A stretch of DNA of 64,000 bases from Armatimonadota bacterium (GTDB lineage Bacteria > Armatimonadota > HRBIN16), in contig BPGU01000002.1 of NCBI GenBank assembly GCA_026003195.1, positions 1,054,001-1,118,000 on the forward strand, read 5' to 3'. Within the stretch, counting starts at the first letter, position 1. The number at the start of each line of letters is the position of its first letter. A model generated the notes under the pieces. That model searched no databases. It saw only the letters and a list, made by a program, of their open reading frames with translations, and had not been told where the DNA came from. A program made the position numbers and the translations under genes. Positions 44,501 to 52,117 of this stretch are shown one piece after another.

Positions 44501-45437
44501 GCATCGGCGGGTTCGGCGTGCCCACTGGCACTATCTGCGACACCCACGTTAAACACAGCACCGACAGGTTGGCAGGTTGTGAGTAGCCGTAGAACACCTG
44601 ACGCCCATACGCATCGGTCACCGAGGAGAGCAAACCGTTGGCGTCATACGTTAGACTCAGCAATACCAGACCACTACCCGTCTCGGTCACACTGGTCAAA
44701 CGTCTCTGAGCATCCCACGCGAACTGGAGCGAATGCCCCATCCGGTTGGTAATCCTGCTGAGCACGTATAGGCTGCCGTTGAAGGGTACAAACGTCCACT
44801 GCGTCTGGTCTCTCCAGGTGATGGTCACCGATTGCCACACATAAGGTGTGCCGGAGGGAACACCGCGCACCAAATAGGGAGTGCCACTGGGAGGAAGCAG
44901 TATCCCGGTAGGTTGACCCTGAGCGTTCAGCTGCGCACTCAACACCTCCGACGCACCGTAAGGATATATCAGCGTCACATCCCATGTGTTGATAGCGCGT
45001 TGCAGAGTCACATCGTATGAATGTACCCATCCGATGGACAAACCGGGAGAGCGTAAGGTCAAGATGGCTAAACCGCCGTAGTAATGCCGTCGCCAGACCA
45101 CACGCGGACCATACGGGTTATATACCACCAGGTCGTCCGCAGGGCGATACGCCTCCACGCCCGCAGCAAGGTTCACCGGGTCGCCTGCACTGGCAGCATA
45201 CAGCGGATACGCTCCTACCGGTCCGCACGAACCGCCTCCGCCCGGTGGCTCGCCACCGTCACCAGGATCAGGAACCGGACAACCCGGCGGGTCGAAGGGA
45301 CAGATGCCTGACCACGGAGGAGGCGGAGGCTCCGTGCCAGGAGGCGGGTCGCCCGCCTTATTAGACTTGCTCCAGCCCACAGAGGCTGTTAGAAACGCCA
45401 GTGCTGTGACAACAAGTGCCAATGTGAAACGGCGCAT
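41550..45437 (-). CDS. Complete secreted RHS-repeat protein with papain-like C-terminal tip
   Basis: 1,295 residues. A signal peptide (MRRFTLALVVTALAFLTASVGWS cleaved near there) is followed by a Pro/Gly-rich linker (25-70), an N-terminal beta domain, and then more than twenty YD repeats (TYTYDSLGNVLTVTS, HYRYDARGNRTVV) that build the RHS shell. The core ends with YLDPATGRFLTRDPIGLEGG (about 1125) and NLYAYVGND. The tip of about 150 residues has many Cys, with EKCICDLAKNAQKG and YNVITHNCQNFVVCLL, suggesting a Cys/His papain-like toxin. GGAGGG precedes the ATG. It follows a TPR gene by 16 bases and is coupled to a membrane-protein gene downstream. Confidence 0.9.
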   Translation of the reverse strand: MRRFTLALVVTALAFLTASVGWSKSNKAGDPPPGTEPPPPPWSGICPFDPPGCPVPDPGDGGEPPGGGGSCGPVGAYPLYAASAGDPVNLAAGVEAYRPADDLVVYNPYGPRVVWRRHYYGGLAILTLRSPGLSIGWVHSYDVTLQRAINTWDVTLIYPYGASEVLSAQLNAQGQPTGILLPPSGTPYLVRGVPSGTPYVWQSVTITWRDQTQWTFVPFNGSLYVLSRITNRMGHSLQFAWDAQRRLTSVTETGSGLVLLSLTYDANGLLSSVTDAYGRQVFYGYSQPANLSVLCLTWVSQIVPVGTPNPPMRYLYNYVSFGSDKPLLSSISVPSPTGSGVATSTLQYRNGRVVARVDANGNRTEYSYDVANHLTTVTVKNAAGNTVYTWTQKYNDSRANTGTIDAQGNQVTIEYNDLANPYRPTRIVDRDGKQTTYTYDQFGNVLTVTSPRGITTTYTYDYSTFPLGRLVSVQEGTKPPTTYTYYEPSGLVQSVTSPKPGSLSGETVTTTYTYDSLGNVLTVTSPGNNAAQQMVTVYNYTQDGSYTQPAKVGQPLTVTDNMGNVTHYRYDARGNRTVVIDANGNRTDFTYNIADQLVEVQYPATGQQGSGRARTVSMYQYPGGALSRVVEYDESGTQIRQVTYAYGAEGELLSRTGSTEAVQYVYDAAYRVVGVRDGKGNLTSFTYNARGDLTQITYPGGDTMRFVLYDSAGRLLQRIDGRNIVTNYTYNDPEGLLTEMRYEQNGQVIGTVSFTYDSDGRRASMTDSIGVTTYSYDHLGNPLSVSVTYTGLPTRTIAYSYYPDGSRASMGTPAGTYSYTYDAAGRLVGLSAVGWIVSWSYAPNGWLLTQTVNGATTSYEYNARGFLTRLTNRDAWGNVLSDFQNLLYDGVGNRTGMTVLFPVQPNLAGVTNYAYDLKNQLLSEQSTRAGGYSFSFAYDSAQNPTTFKGQSRTYNANNQLIGTGFAYDGNGNPVIYKGVNLAFDPENRMTAYGNILTAGYNGDGLRAWKQTASGRRYALYDGEELVCELDASGNVVAPVVFGANGLVAYGGYIYQFDPQGNAVHIMDNSRTVLANLAYDAWGQLMSGSNPTPYGYKAQWGYYTDVESGILLLTHRYLDPATGRFLTRDPIGLEGGMNLYAYVGNDIINLRDPTGLSVRLCWRPVCGAAPDPAFCHWYLSTDKCGCPGYGPGGVYFDCKQHAGGYGKGWPKCQPVPTTPAQEKCICDLAKNAQKGWVMCGEPWLPKDKKGGGYNVITHNCQNFVVCLLDKCVGKRQWDSPPSIYDYPQYVVPFGGM

Positions 45438-45453
45438 CCCTCTACACCCTCCT

Positions 45454-46515
45454 TTAATGACCTGTCTGAGAGACCGGTAACACGGCGGACGATGTGTTCT
45501 GCTCTAACTGCTGTGCCAATCGTTTCACTTCTGCCAGACGCTTCTCACGCTCTTTGTGCCTTTCTACTACCCGACGCATACCCTCCAGAGACGTCTGAGC
45601 CTGTGCCAGAAGGGCGGCGTTGTTTGCTCCTGCCAAACGCTCAGGGCGGCGCAGTCCTTCCTCCAGCGCAGCCACCGAACGCTCTGCGTAGCCTAACTGT
45701 GCCCAGATAGCTGCCTGCCACAACCACGCCCGCTCCGGCAGAGCGTTGCCTAACGCCAACGAACGCAATACGATGCCTTCACCTGCTTCGCCTATCTGCT
45801 TCACCGCGTCGAATGCCTCCAACGCCTCCGCGTATCTGCGCTGCCGATACAGGCTCACCCCAAGACAATACCATGCCTGAGCCAACACCACAGGATGGAC
45901 GCCTTCTTTCATCGCCAGTATCGCCCGGTAGTGGGGTTCCGCTTGCTCAGCCATACCCTGATACAACCACGCTTCGCCCACTCCCAACAACGCATACGCC
46001 GCAGCGGTGCGACTAATGTCGTCACTCCGATTGGAGAGGCTTCTCGCTATCTGTGACAGGCGCGTCTTGGCTTGCTCCAGCAGTTTATATCTCTGTTCGC
46101 CCGGCGCATCGCCCTCTGCCCAGTAGCGGGAGAGATACACGAACCCCGTCTGCAGCAACGCCTCCGCGGCAATGTCTGGCTTGGCGCGGGCATCGTCTGC
46201 CACCTGCTGAAACAGCCGCTGTGCCTCGTCAAACTGCTTCCCATTGAGCAGGTAATAGGCAACTATCCAGCGGGCTTCCACTCCAGCGGAAGTATTGGGG
46301 TAATCTCGCATCAGTTTCTCAAAGAGGGTACGGGCTTCGTCGCGCTTGCCCTGCGCCTTGAGGTCGTATGCCTGCTTGAGCAGGCTGTCTGCGTCAAAGG
46401 AGGTGTCTTGCTGAAGGACTACGTGAATCAGCAGAGGAGGTACTGTACCCCCCCCCGCGACCGGTACACTGCCCGCGCACACCAGGAGCACTGTGCTGAC
46501 CAGTAAAGCTCTCAT
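45454..46515 (-). CDS. Exported TPR protein upstream of the RHS gene
   Basis: 353 residues. The signal peptide (MRALLVSTVLLVCAGSVPVA) is followed by about seven TPR-like helix pairs (ADSLLKQAYDLKAQGKRDEA, AWYCLGVSLYRQRRYAEALE) and a charged coiled-coil tail (RHKEREKRLAEVKRLAQQLE). TGGAGGA precedes the ATG. It is the first gene of a TPR-RHS-membrane protein operon (16 bases to the RHS gene) and may help export or hold the RHS protein; that role is an inference. Confidence 0.75.
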   Translation of the reverse strand: MRALLVSTVLLVCAGSVPVAGGGTVPPLLIHVVLQQDTSFDADSLLKQAYDLKAQGKRDEARTLFEKLMRDYPNTSAGVEARWIVAYYLLNGKQFDEAQRLFQQVADDARAKPDIAAEALLQTGFVYLSRYWAEGDAPGEQRYKLLEQAKTRLSQIARSLSNRSDDISRTAAAYALLGVGEAWLYQGMAEQAEPHYRAILAMKEGVHPVVLAQAWYCLGVSLYRQRRYAEALEAFDAVKQIGEAGEGIVLRSLALGNALPERAWLWQAAIWAQLGYAERSVAALEEGLRRPERLAGANNAALLAQAQTSLEGMRRVVERHKEREKRLAEVKRLAQQLEQNTSSAVLPVSQTGH

Positions 46516-46598
46516 TGCTGTTCCTCCAGACGAAAGCTTTCCACCCCATATATATGCAAGAATCGTACCACAAACGGGGTTTCTGGGGGTTTCACGGG

Positions 46599-46618
46599 AA
46601 AAATTTTATAAAATTTTT
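46599..46618. promoter_or_regulatory. Perfect 20-bp AT-only palindrome between divergent genes
   Basis: AAAAATTTTATAAAATTTTT reads the same on both strands. It lies between the TPR-RHS operon (minus) and the GH106-like gene (plus), directly after three G-runs (cggggtttctgggggtttca). It could be an operator or an unwinding site; no protein can be named. Confidence 0.4.
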
Positions 46619-46737
46619 GCTATTATTGCCAGACAGGGACGTTTGTTTCGCAAATCCTGCCTCCCTCAAAGGGGAAACCTGCCCACACCACGAACAGAGA
46701 CTCGTTCCCTGAACTCTGATGCAAACAGGAGCGAGCC

Positions 46738-49700
46738 ATGAATACCGAAGCATTCCAAAAACCCGAGAGCATCTTGCGCCCTGCGCCTTTCTGGGCGATT
46801 AACGACAAGTTGAAACCGAACGAAGTCGCCAGGCAGATGGCGGACATGATTCGCGTAGGACTGTCGGGGGGCTTTTTCCATTCGCGACACGGTCTCATCA
46901 CCGACTACCTGGGCGAGGAGTGGTTCCAGTGCATGCGTGCTGCGCTGCAGGCAGCGAAGGAGCACGACGGCTACCTGTGGCTGTACGATGAGGACCTCTG
47001 GCCCAGCGGCAACGCAGGCGGGCAGGTGGCTGGCATGAAGGACGAATATCGCGCCGCCACGCTCAACGCCATCCTCGTCGCGCCGGGCGAGCCGGAACCT
47101 TCGCTGCACCAGGACCAGGCAATGCGGGCGTGCTACGCCATCCGGAAACGAGACCGCCTGAACCTGCTGGAGTACGAACAGATTCTCCCGGACAGGCTGG
47201 AATCGGCGCGTTCGCACGAAAGGCTCTTCCTCGTACGCACTTACCAGCCTAAGACAGGCTGGTGGGGTGGCGAATCGTACGCCAATCTGCTGCATCCCGA
47301 TGCCATGCGTGAGTTCATTCGCCTTACCCATGAGCGCTACTATCAGCAGCTGGGCGAGGAGTTCGGCAAGCGCATTCCCGGCATCTTTACCGATGAACCT
47401 CAGGTGCCCTCCGCACCCAACGGCTTCGCGTGGTACGAGGGATTGCCTGACCGCTACCGCGAGTGGACAGGGCGAGACTTCTGGAAGGATGTGCCCTTCC
47501 TGTTCTTTGACGGTGCGGAATCACGAAAGATTCGCCTGCTCATCCACCGCACCATCCTGCGCCAGTTCTTGGAGGCGTATAGCAAGCCTATCTACGAATG
47601 GTGTGAACGTCACAACCTGGAGCATACCGGACACTACAACGCCGAGGATACCTTCCACGGACAGATTGTGTGCCACTACGGAGGTATCATGGCGCACTAT
47701 CGCTACCAGCAGGCGCCGGGCATCGACCACCTGTGTCGTGTAGCACACAATCACCTGTTCACCGTCAAGCAGGTCTCCTCGGCAGCGCGACAATTAGGCA
47801 GGAAGCGCGTGCTGACCGAAATCTTCGGAGTGAGCCGGCATACCAATACCTTCGAAGACTTCAAGTGGCTGGGCGATTACGACCTGGTGCTGGGCGCCAA
47901 CTTCTTCTGCCCGCACCTCACCTGGTACTCCGGCAAGGGGCGACGCAAGCGCGACTACCCGCCGAACTGGAACTACCAGCAGACCTACTGGAGGGAGCTG
48001 AACCCTCTCAACGACTACTTCACTCGCGTCGCTTATGCCCTCACGCGAGGCAAGGCGTCGGTGCACATTCTGCTACTGCACTCCATCGAAAGCGCAACCG
48101 CTGCCCGTCGATTCGGAGTAGAGGTGCAGGGGCAGGTGCAGGATAACGCCCGCCGCACTCCACTGGATGTGCCCACGCCAGACCTGCGCGCGGCGGACGA
48201 ACTGGACAACCTGATGCGCAAGACGTTGGACGCCATCCTCAACGCGGGATACGACTGCGACCTCGGCGATGAAGGCTACATCGAAGACATGGGCAGTGTA
48301 CGGGGCGACCGCTTCGTCATCGGCGAGATGAGTTATCAGGTGGTGGTGGTGCCGCCTGCGACTACCTGGCGACCGAAGACCTTCCAGCTGCTGAAGCAGT
48401 TCGCCGAGAACGGTGGGAAGGTGATTCTTCTGGGCGAGTTGCCCTCCGAGCTGGATTGTGAACCCGCACGGGAGAAATGGGTGGAGTTTGCCTCGCATCC
48501 CAACGTGCGTTCCCTCCCCTGCGCGGTGGAAGCCATCCAGAACGCCATCGACGACATCGCCCCCGGTGATTTCACGCTGAAGGGTGCGGATGGCAAAGCG
48601 GTGCCCAAAACCTATTTGCAGCACCGTATCGACGGCGAGGAGCACATCTTCTTCATCGTCAACTCCGACCGCGATGCCGGCAGGGACTACGTGCTGACCC
48701 TGAAAAAGGCTGCTGGCAAGCCCGTGCTGAAGTGGGACGCGGTGACAGGAGAGTGCCATCGGGTGTCTACCCGGCAGGTAGGCGATGACCTGCGCTACGA
48801 GTTCAGCCTGCCACCGTGCGGTTCTCTGCTGTTGACCGTTGGTGCGGATGTGCCCACTGCGCAGGTGGAAGAGCGGCTACCCGACCTGCGGCAGGGCGAG
48901 GTGATACACCTCCCACAGGAGTTCGATTTCACCCGCACTGACCTCAACGTGCTGGTGATGGACCGCATCAGCGTCTCCTTCGACGGCGGCAAGACGTTCG
49001 AACCTGAGGACTACGAGTGGCGCGTGCGCAAATCGCTGGCAAAACGCTTCGGCACGGAGGAGACCCTGCAGTGGCAGCCGTGGGTAGCCATCCGCAAGAA
49101 GCTCTTCGAGGGCAAAAGCGGCGACATCGTGCTGCGCTATCGCTTCCTCAGCGACCTCGAACAACCCAGGAGCTACGTGGTTATCGAAGACCTGTACAAG
49201 GGCAGGGTTACCGTTAACGGCGTGCCCCTTGGCTGGGATCGCCCCGAAGACCTCGGCTGGTACTGGGATAAGGGCTTCCAGATGGTGGAGGTGACCGACC
49301 TCGTACACAAAAGCGAGAACATCGTGGACTTCGCGGTGCACTATGACTTCCTGACGGAGGTGGAGACCGCCTACGTCGTGGGCGATTTTGGCGTGGCGAT
49401 GGTAGACCCCTTCCGCCCCAAGCTGGTCGAGGAGCCGAAGCGGTTGAAGGTGGGTTCCTGGAGCACGCAGGGTTACCCCTTCTACACGGGCAGAATGATC
49501 TACCACGCGAGCTTCGATGCCCCTGCGGGCAAGCGTATCTTCCTGCGCCTGCTCAATCCGTCGGGTATCCTGTTCAAGGTGCGCCTGAACGGCAAAGACG
49601 CCGGCAAAATCCTGTGGCGACCCTACGTGCTGGAGCTGACCCCACAGGCGCAACCCGGAACCAACCGTCTGGAGATAGAGGTGGTCTCCTCATTGCAGAA

Positions 49701-49845
49701 CGCCTGGGGTCCCCTGCACGAGAAAAACGGCGACGACAACCTGTGGGCAGGTCCCAACGCCTTCCAGGAGGAGTGGTTCCTGCGTGAGGAGCTGAACAGC
49801 TTCCACTACGGCTTGCTGGGAGGAGCGGAGCTGGTGGCGATCTAA
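46738..49845 (+). CDS. GH106-like glycoside hydrolase (alpha-L-rhamnosidase type)
   Basis: 1,035 residues without a signal peptide. The N-terminal catalytic region opens with PFWAINDKLKPNEVARQM and GGFFHSRHGLITDYLG, continues with LYDEDLWPSGNAGG (acidic pair), PGIFTDEPQVP and HTGHYNAEDTFHGQ, features of the GH106 TIM barrel. From about 700 on follow beta-sandwich domains (GRVTVNGVPLGWDRPEDLG, KVRLNGKDAGKILWRPYVLE). AGGAGCGAG lies just before the ATG. It shares a stop/start overlap with DUF309. It probably acts on rhamnose-containing oligosaccharides in the cytoplasm, though related substrates are possible. Confidence 0.78.
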   Translation: MNTEAFQKPESILRPAPFWAINDKLKPNEVARQMADMIRVGLSGGFFHSRHGLITDYLGEEWFQCMRAALQAAKEHDGYLWLYDEDLWPSGNAGGQVAGMKDEYRAATLNAILVAPGEPEPSLHQDQAMRACYAIRKRDRLNLLEYEQILPDRLESARSHERLFLVRTYQPKTGWWGGESYANLLHPDAMREFIRLTHERYYQQLGEEFGKRIPGIFTDEPQVPSAPNGFAWYEGLPDRYREWTGRDFWKDVPFLFFDGAESRKIRLLIHRTILRQFLEAYSKPIYEWCERHNLEHTGHYNAEDTFHGQIVCHYGGIMAHYRYQQAPGIDHLCRVAHNHLFTVKQVSSAARQLGRKRVLTEIFGVSRHTNTFEDFKWLGDYDLVLGANFFCPHLTWYSGKGRRKRDYPPNWNYQQTYWRELNPLNDYFTRVAYALTRGKASVHILLLHSIESATAARRFGVEVQGQVQDNARRTPLDVPTPDLRAADELDNLMRKTLDAILNAGYDCDLGDEGYIEDMGSVRGDRFVIGEMSYQVVVVPPATTWRPKTFQLLKQFAENGGKVILLGELPSELDCEPAREKWVEFASHPNVRSLPCAVEAIQNAIDDIAPGDFTLKGADGKAVPKTYLQHRIDGEEHIFFIVNSDRDAGRDYVLTLKKAAGKPVLKWDAVTGECHRVSTRQVGDDLRYEFSLPPCGSLLLTVGADVPTAQVEERLPDLRQGEVIHLPQEFDFTRTDLNVLVMDRISVSFDGGKTFEPEDYEWRVRKSLAKRFGTEETLQWQPWVAIRKKLFEGKSGDIVLRYRFLSDLEQPRSYVVIEDLYKGRVTVNGVPLGWDRPEDLGWYWDKGFQMVEVTDLVHKSENIVDFAVHYDFLTEVETAYVVGDFGVAMVDPFRPKLVEEPKRLKVGSWSTQGYPFYTGRMIYHASFDAPAGKRIFLRLLNPSGILFKVRLNGKDAGKILWRPYVLELTPQAQPGTNRLEIEVVSSLQNAWGPLHEKNGDDNLWAGPNAFQEEWFLREELNSFHYGLLGGAELVAI

Positions 49846-50234
49846 TGGGAGAACAGGTGGTGCTGGAACTGCCACCCAGATTCTACGATGCGCTTGCGCT
49901 GCTGCACTGCGGCGAGTACTTCGAGTGCCACGAGGTGCTGGAGGAGCTCTGGCGCGAGGAGCCGACATCCCTGCGCCTGTTCTACCAGGGCATCCTGCAG
50001 GTGGCGGTGGGGTGTTACCACCTCACCGTGCGCCACAACCGCCGGGGCGGGGTAAACAAACTGCGCGAGGGTCTGGCGAAACTACAACAGTTCCCCGCGG
50101 TGATGGGCTTGCTGGATGTAGAGGATTTACGCCAGCAGGTGCAGGCATTGCTGGAGCGGGTGCAGCAGATGAGTGATGAAGAGATAGCCTGCCTGCAAGC
50201 TCAGCCGCTATTGTCCGTGCGCTACCTCGGATAG
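49845..50234 (+). CDS. DUF309 protein
   Basis: 129 residues, all-helical, with the family motif YFECHEVLEELWREE (conserved H and E) and RLFYQGILQVAVGCYHL. The start overlaps the previous stop (TAATG). The family is widespread and its function is unknown; the conserved His and Glu could bind metal. A strong hairpin follows the stop by four bases. Confidence 0.9.
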   Translation: MGEQVVLELPPRFYDALALLHCGEYFECHEVLEELWREEPTSLRLFYQGILQVAVGCYHLTVRHNRRGGVNKLREGLAKLQQFPAVMGLLDVEDLRQQVQALLERVQQMSDEEIACLQAQPLLSVRYLG

Positions 50235-50237
50235 ATG

Positions 50238-50267
50238 AGCCAGCCGCCCTGCCGAGGGCGGCTGGCT
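50238..50267. terminator. Bidirectional hairpin between DUF309 and flagellin genes
   Basis: A perfect 12-bp stem AGCCAGCCGCCC / GGGCGGCTGGCT with a 6-base loop, between two convergent genes (stops at 50234 and 50294). T-runs are weak on both sides, so termination may be partial or factor-dependent. Confidence 0.7.
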
Positions 50268-50293
50268 TCCGTGTGGTGTCAGGAGGGTGCGGA

Positions 50294-51772
50294 CTACCTC
50301 AAGAGGGACAGCACCGACTGCGGTGCGGCGTTCGCCTGCGCCAGCACTGCCATGCCTGCCTGCTGCAGAATCTGCAACTTCGTGTAGTTCATCACTTCCT
50401 CGGCAACGTTGGTGTCGCGAATCGCGCTCTCCGAAGCCGCCAGGTTCTCGCGAGCCACGTTCAACGAACGCATTGTGCTCTCCAGAACCTGTTTCTGGAA
50501 CGCACCGATGTTGCCGCGTACCTGGCTAATCTGCGAAATCGCTTCGTCAATGATGCGGATGGCGTCCTGAGCGCCCTGCTGGGTGGTGACATCAATATCC
50601 TGCAACGACTTGTTTGCAATGACTGTGGTACCCAGCTGGCTGGCACGTGTGTCACGTAGTGAGATGCGCGCCGTTTGTCCTGCGTTCGCTCCAATCTGGA
50701 ACACCAGACTTTGCGCCGAGACCACCGCTACCCGCGCGTTGCTAATCGCCGTGCTGTTGCCTGCCTCCGTCAACAACAACGTGTTGCCGTAGGCGTCCTT
50801 CACCTTTAAGCCACTGTCGCCAGAAGCACGACCTCCCGTGAACAACGCCGAGGTCACTCCCGCTGAAGTGGTCACCGAAACCGTCACCACCGCATCGGTG
50901 CCCGTGCTCGAACTGGAAGTGCCCGACGCAAACAACAGTGTCGCACTCTGGTTCGCCTGCACACTGAAGTTCGCTCCATAGTTCACCTGCGTCAACACCA
51001 CCACACCACTGCCGTTGCCGGAACTGAACATCGCGCTCACACCGGTCACGCTGGTCAGTGCGTTGATGCGGTCAATCAAGGTCTGCACGGTGTCATTGCC
51101 GGAGACGGTGATGGACTGTCCGTTGATGACCACCGTGCCTCCTGCGCCGTTGGTTCCGCCGCCGACGGTGGAGATAGAGGAATTGACGCTGACATAGGTG
51201 GCAGTGCCCAGCACCTGAGCGCGGGTGGCAGCAGTGTTGACGGTGATGGTGACGTCGCCACTTTGCACGATAACACCGTTGAAAGTGCTTCCCATAAAGA
51301 TACCCGCCAGTCGGGCGGTGTCGGTGACCTGGGCGGAGATGCCTGCGGTTCCGTCCAGCAGTTTCTTGGTACCGAACTGGGTTTGTTCAGCGATGCGGTT
51401 GAGACTTTCCAGAGCGGAACGGATTTGGGTCTGGTCTGCCTGAACGGCGGTGAGGTCGTTGACACCTGTGTTCGCCGCGTGCACCGCGAGTTGTCGCATA
51501 GTGCGCAGCAGGTTATGGATTTCATCCAGAGCGCCTTCCGCAGTCTTGACGAGGTTGGCTGCGTCCTGGGCATTGGACGTTGCCTGCGCCAGACCCACCA
51601 TCTGCGCGCGCAGGTTCTCGGAAATGATCAGCCCTGCAGGGTCGTCCGCCCCTCGGTTGATACGCAAACCAGAGGATAGTCGCTCGATGGAACGCGCAAA
51701 GTTGTCGGAAACATTGGTCAGGTTCCGCAGCGCGTTCATCGCGGCAGTGTTGGTGTTAATCCGTAGACTCAT
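50294..51772 (-). CDS. Flagellin
   Basis: 492 residues. The conserved N-terminal D0/D1 part (MSLRINTNTAAMNALRNL, IERLSSGLRINRGADDPAGL) and C-terminal part (GNIGAFQKQVLESTMRSLN, QILQQAGMAVLAQANAAPQS) flank a variable Ser/Thr/Val-rich middle (about 150-390) that would face the solvent. Length is typical of mid-size flagellins. A sigma-28-type promoter and a leader of about 85 bases lie upstream, and AAGGAGGAG precedes the ATG. No other flagellar gene is in the window. Confidence 0.97.
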   Translation of the reverse strand: MSLRINTNTAAMNALRNLTNVSDNFARSIERLSSGLRINRGADDPAGLIISENLRAQMVGLAQATSNAQDAANLVKTAEGALDEIHNLLRTMRQLAVHAANTGVNDLTAVQADQTQIRSALESLNRIAEQTQFGTKKLLDGTAGISAQVTDTARLAGIFMGSTFNGVIVQSGDVTITVNTAATRAQVLGTATYVSVNSSISTVGGGTNGAGGTVVINGQSITVSGNDTVQTLIDRINALTSVTGVSAMFSSGNGSGVVVLTQVNYGANFSVQANQSATLLFASGTSSSSTGTDAVVTVSVTTSAGVTSALFTGGRASGDSGLKVKDAYGNTLLLTEAGNSTAISNARVAVVSAQSLVFQIGANAGQTARISLRDTRASQLGTTVIANKSLQDIDVTTQQGAQDAIRIIDEAISQISQVRGNIGAFQKQVLESTMRSLNVARENLAASESAIRDTNVAEEVMNYTKLQILQQAGMAVLAQANAAPQSVLSLLR

Positions 51773-51864
51773 CGGCTATCGCTCCTCCTTGAACGGTACT
51801 GTAGGCGTCCTGCCTTTTCGCTCAAATCTTTCAGCCCGTAAGATTACCGGCTTGTCACCACTGA

Positions 51865-51891
51865 TTATCGGTAAACTTGCCGGGTTCTTTA
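51865..51891 (-). promoter_or_regulatory. Sigma-28 (FliA)-type promoter of the flagellin gene
   Basis: The minus strand reads TAAA, 15 bases, then ACCGATAA, matching the consensus TAAA-N15-GCCGATAA at all but one position. Transcription would start near 51,858, giving a leader of about 85 bases. The leader contains GGCAGGACGCC and AAGGAGGAG, two GGA motifs of the kind CsrA binds. Confidence 0.85.
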
Positions 51892-52117
51892 GGGGGTTAG
51901 GGGAAAACAGAGGGCAAAAAACTTCAGAAAGCGAATGAGCCTTGACCTGAAGATGAAGATGGACGGAGCACGCCCCTCCATAACCCCACCAACCTCCCCG
52001 CACACGGGGAGGGGCTATAGAGCGACGCCCCAAAAGGTCTGCAAGAACTGTCGGCAGGAGATTTGTCCCAGCAAAGGGAATAAGCATACCGACTATCAAC
52101 ATGCAAGGGAGCCTGCG
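51892..52117. repeat. Intergenic stretch between flagellin promoter and GH38-like gene
   Basis: No gene is supported. At 51,993-52,012 CCTCCCC and GGGGAGG form a 7-bp inverted repeat around gcacac, in a context (accaacctccccgcacacgg) that looks like a dispersed repeat. The frame that crosses it upstream of the GH38-like gene (from 51935) has no family similarity. Confidence 0.35.

Noticed and set aside
41550-45437. Possible tandem-repeat or CRISPR-like periodicity
   Set aside because: The periodic signal comes from YD repeats of the RHS protein (about 20-residue units of variable length). No conserved direct repeat with unique spacers is present anywhere in the window.
51773-51864. Cyclic di-GMP riboswitch in the flagellin leader
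   Set aside because: The leader has an AGGACGC word somewhat like the GEMM-I motif but lacks the conserved CACGCA/GGGCAAACC block and the tetraloop-receptor pattern; I kept only the CsrA-type reading.
51935-52117. N-terminal extension of the GH38-like protein
   Set aside because: The extra 61 codons cover an intergenic inverted repeat and have no family similarity; the ATG at 52118 begins at the conserved domain.
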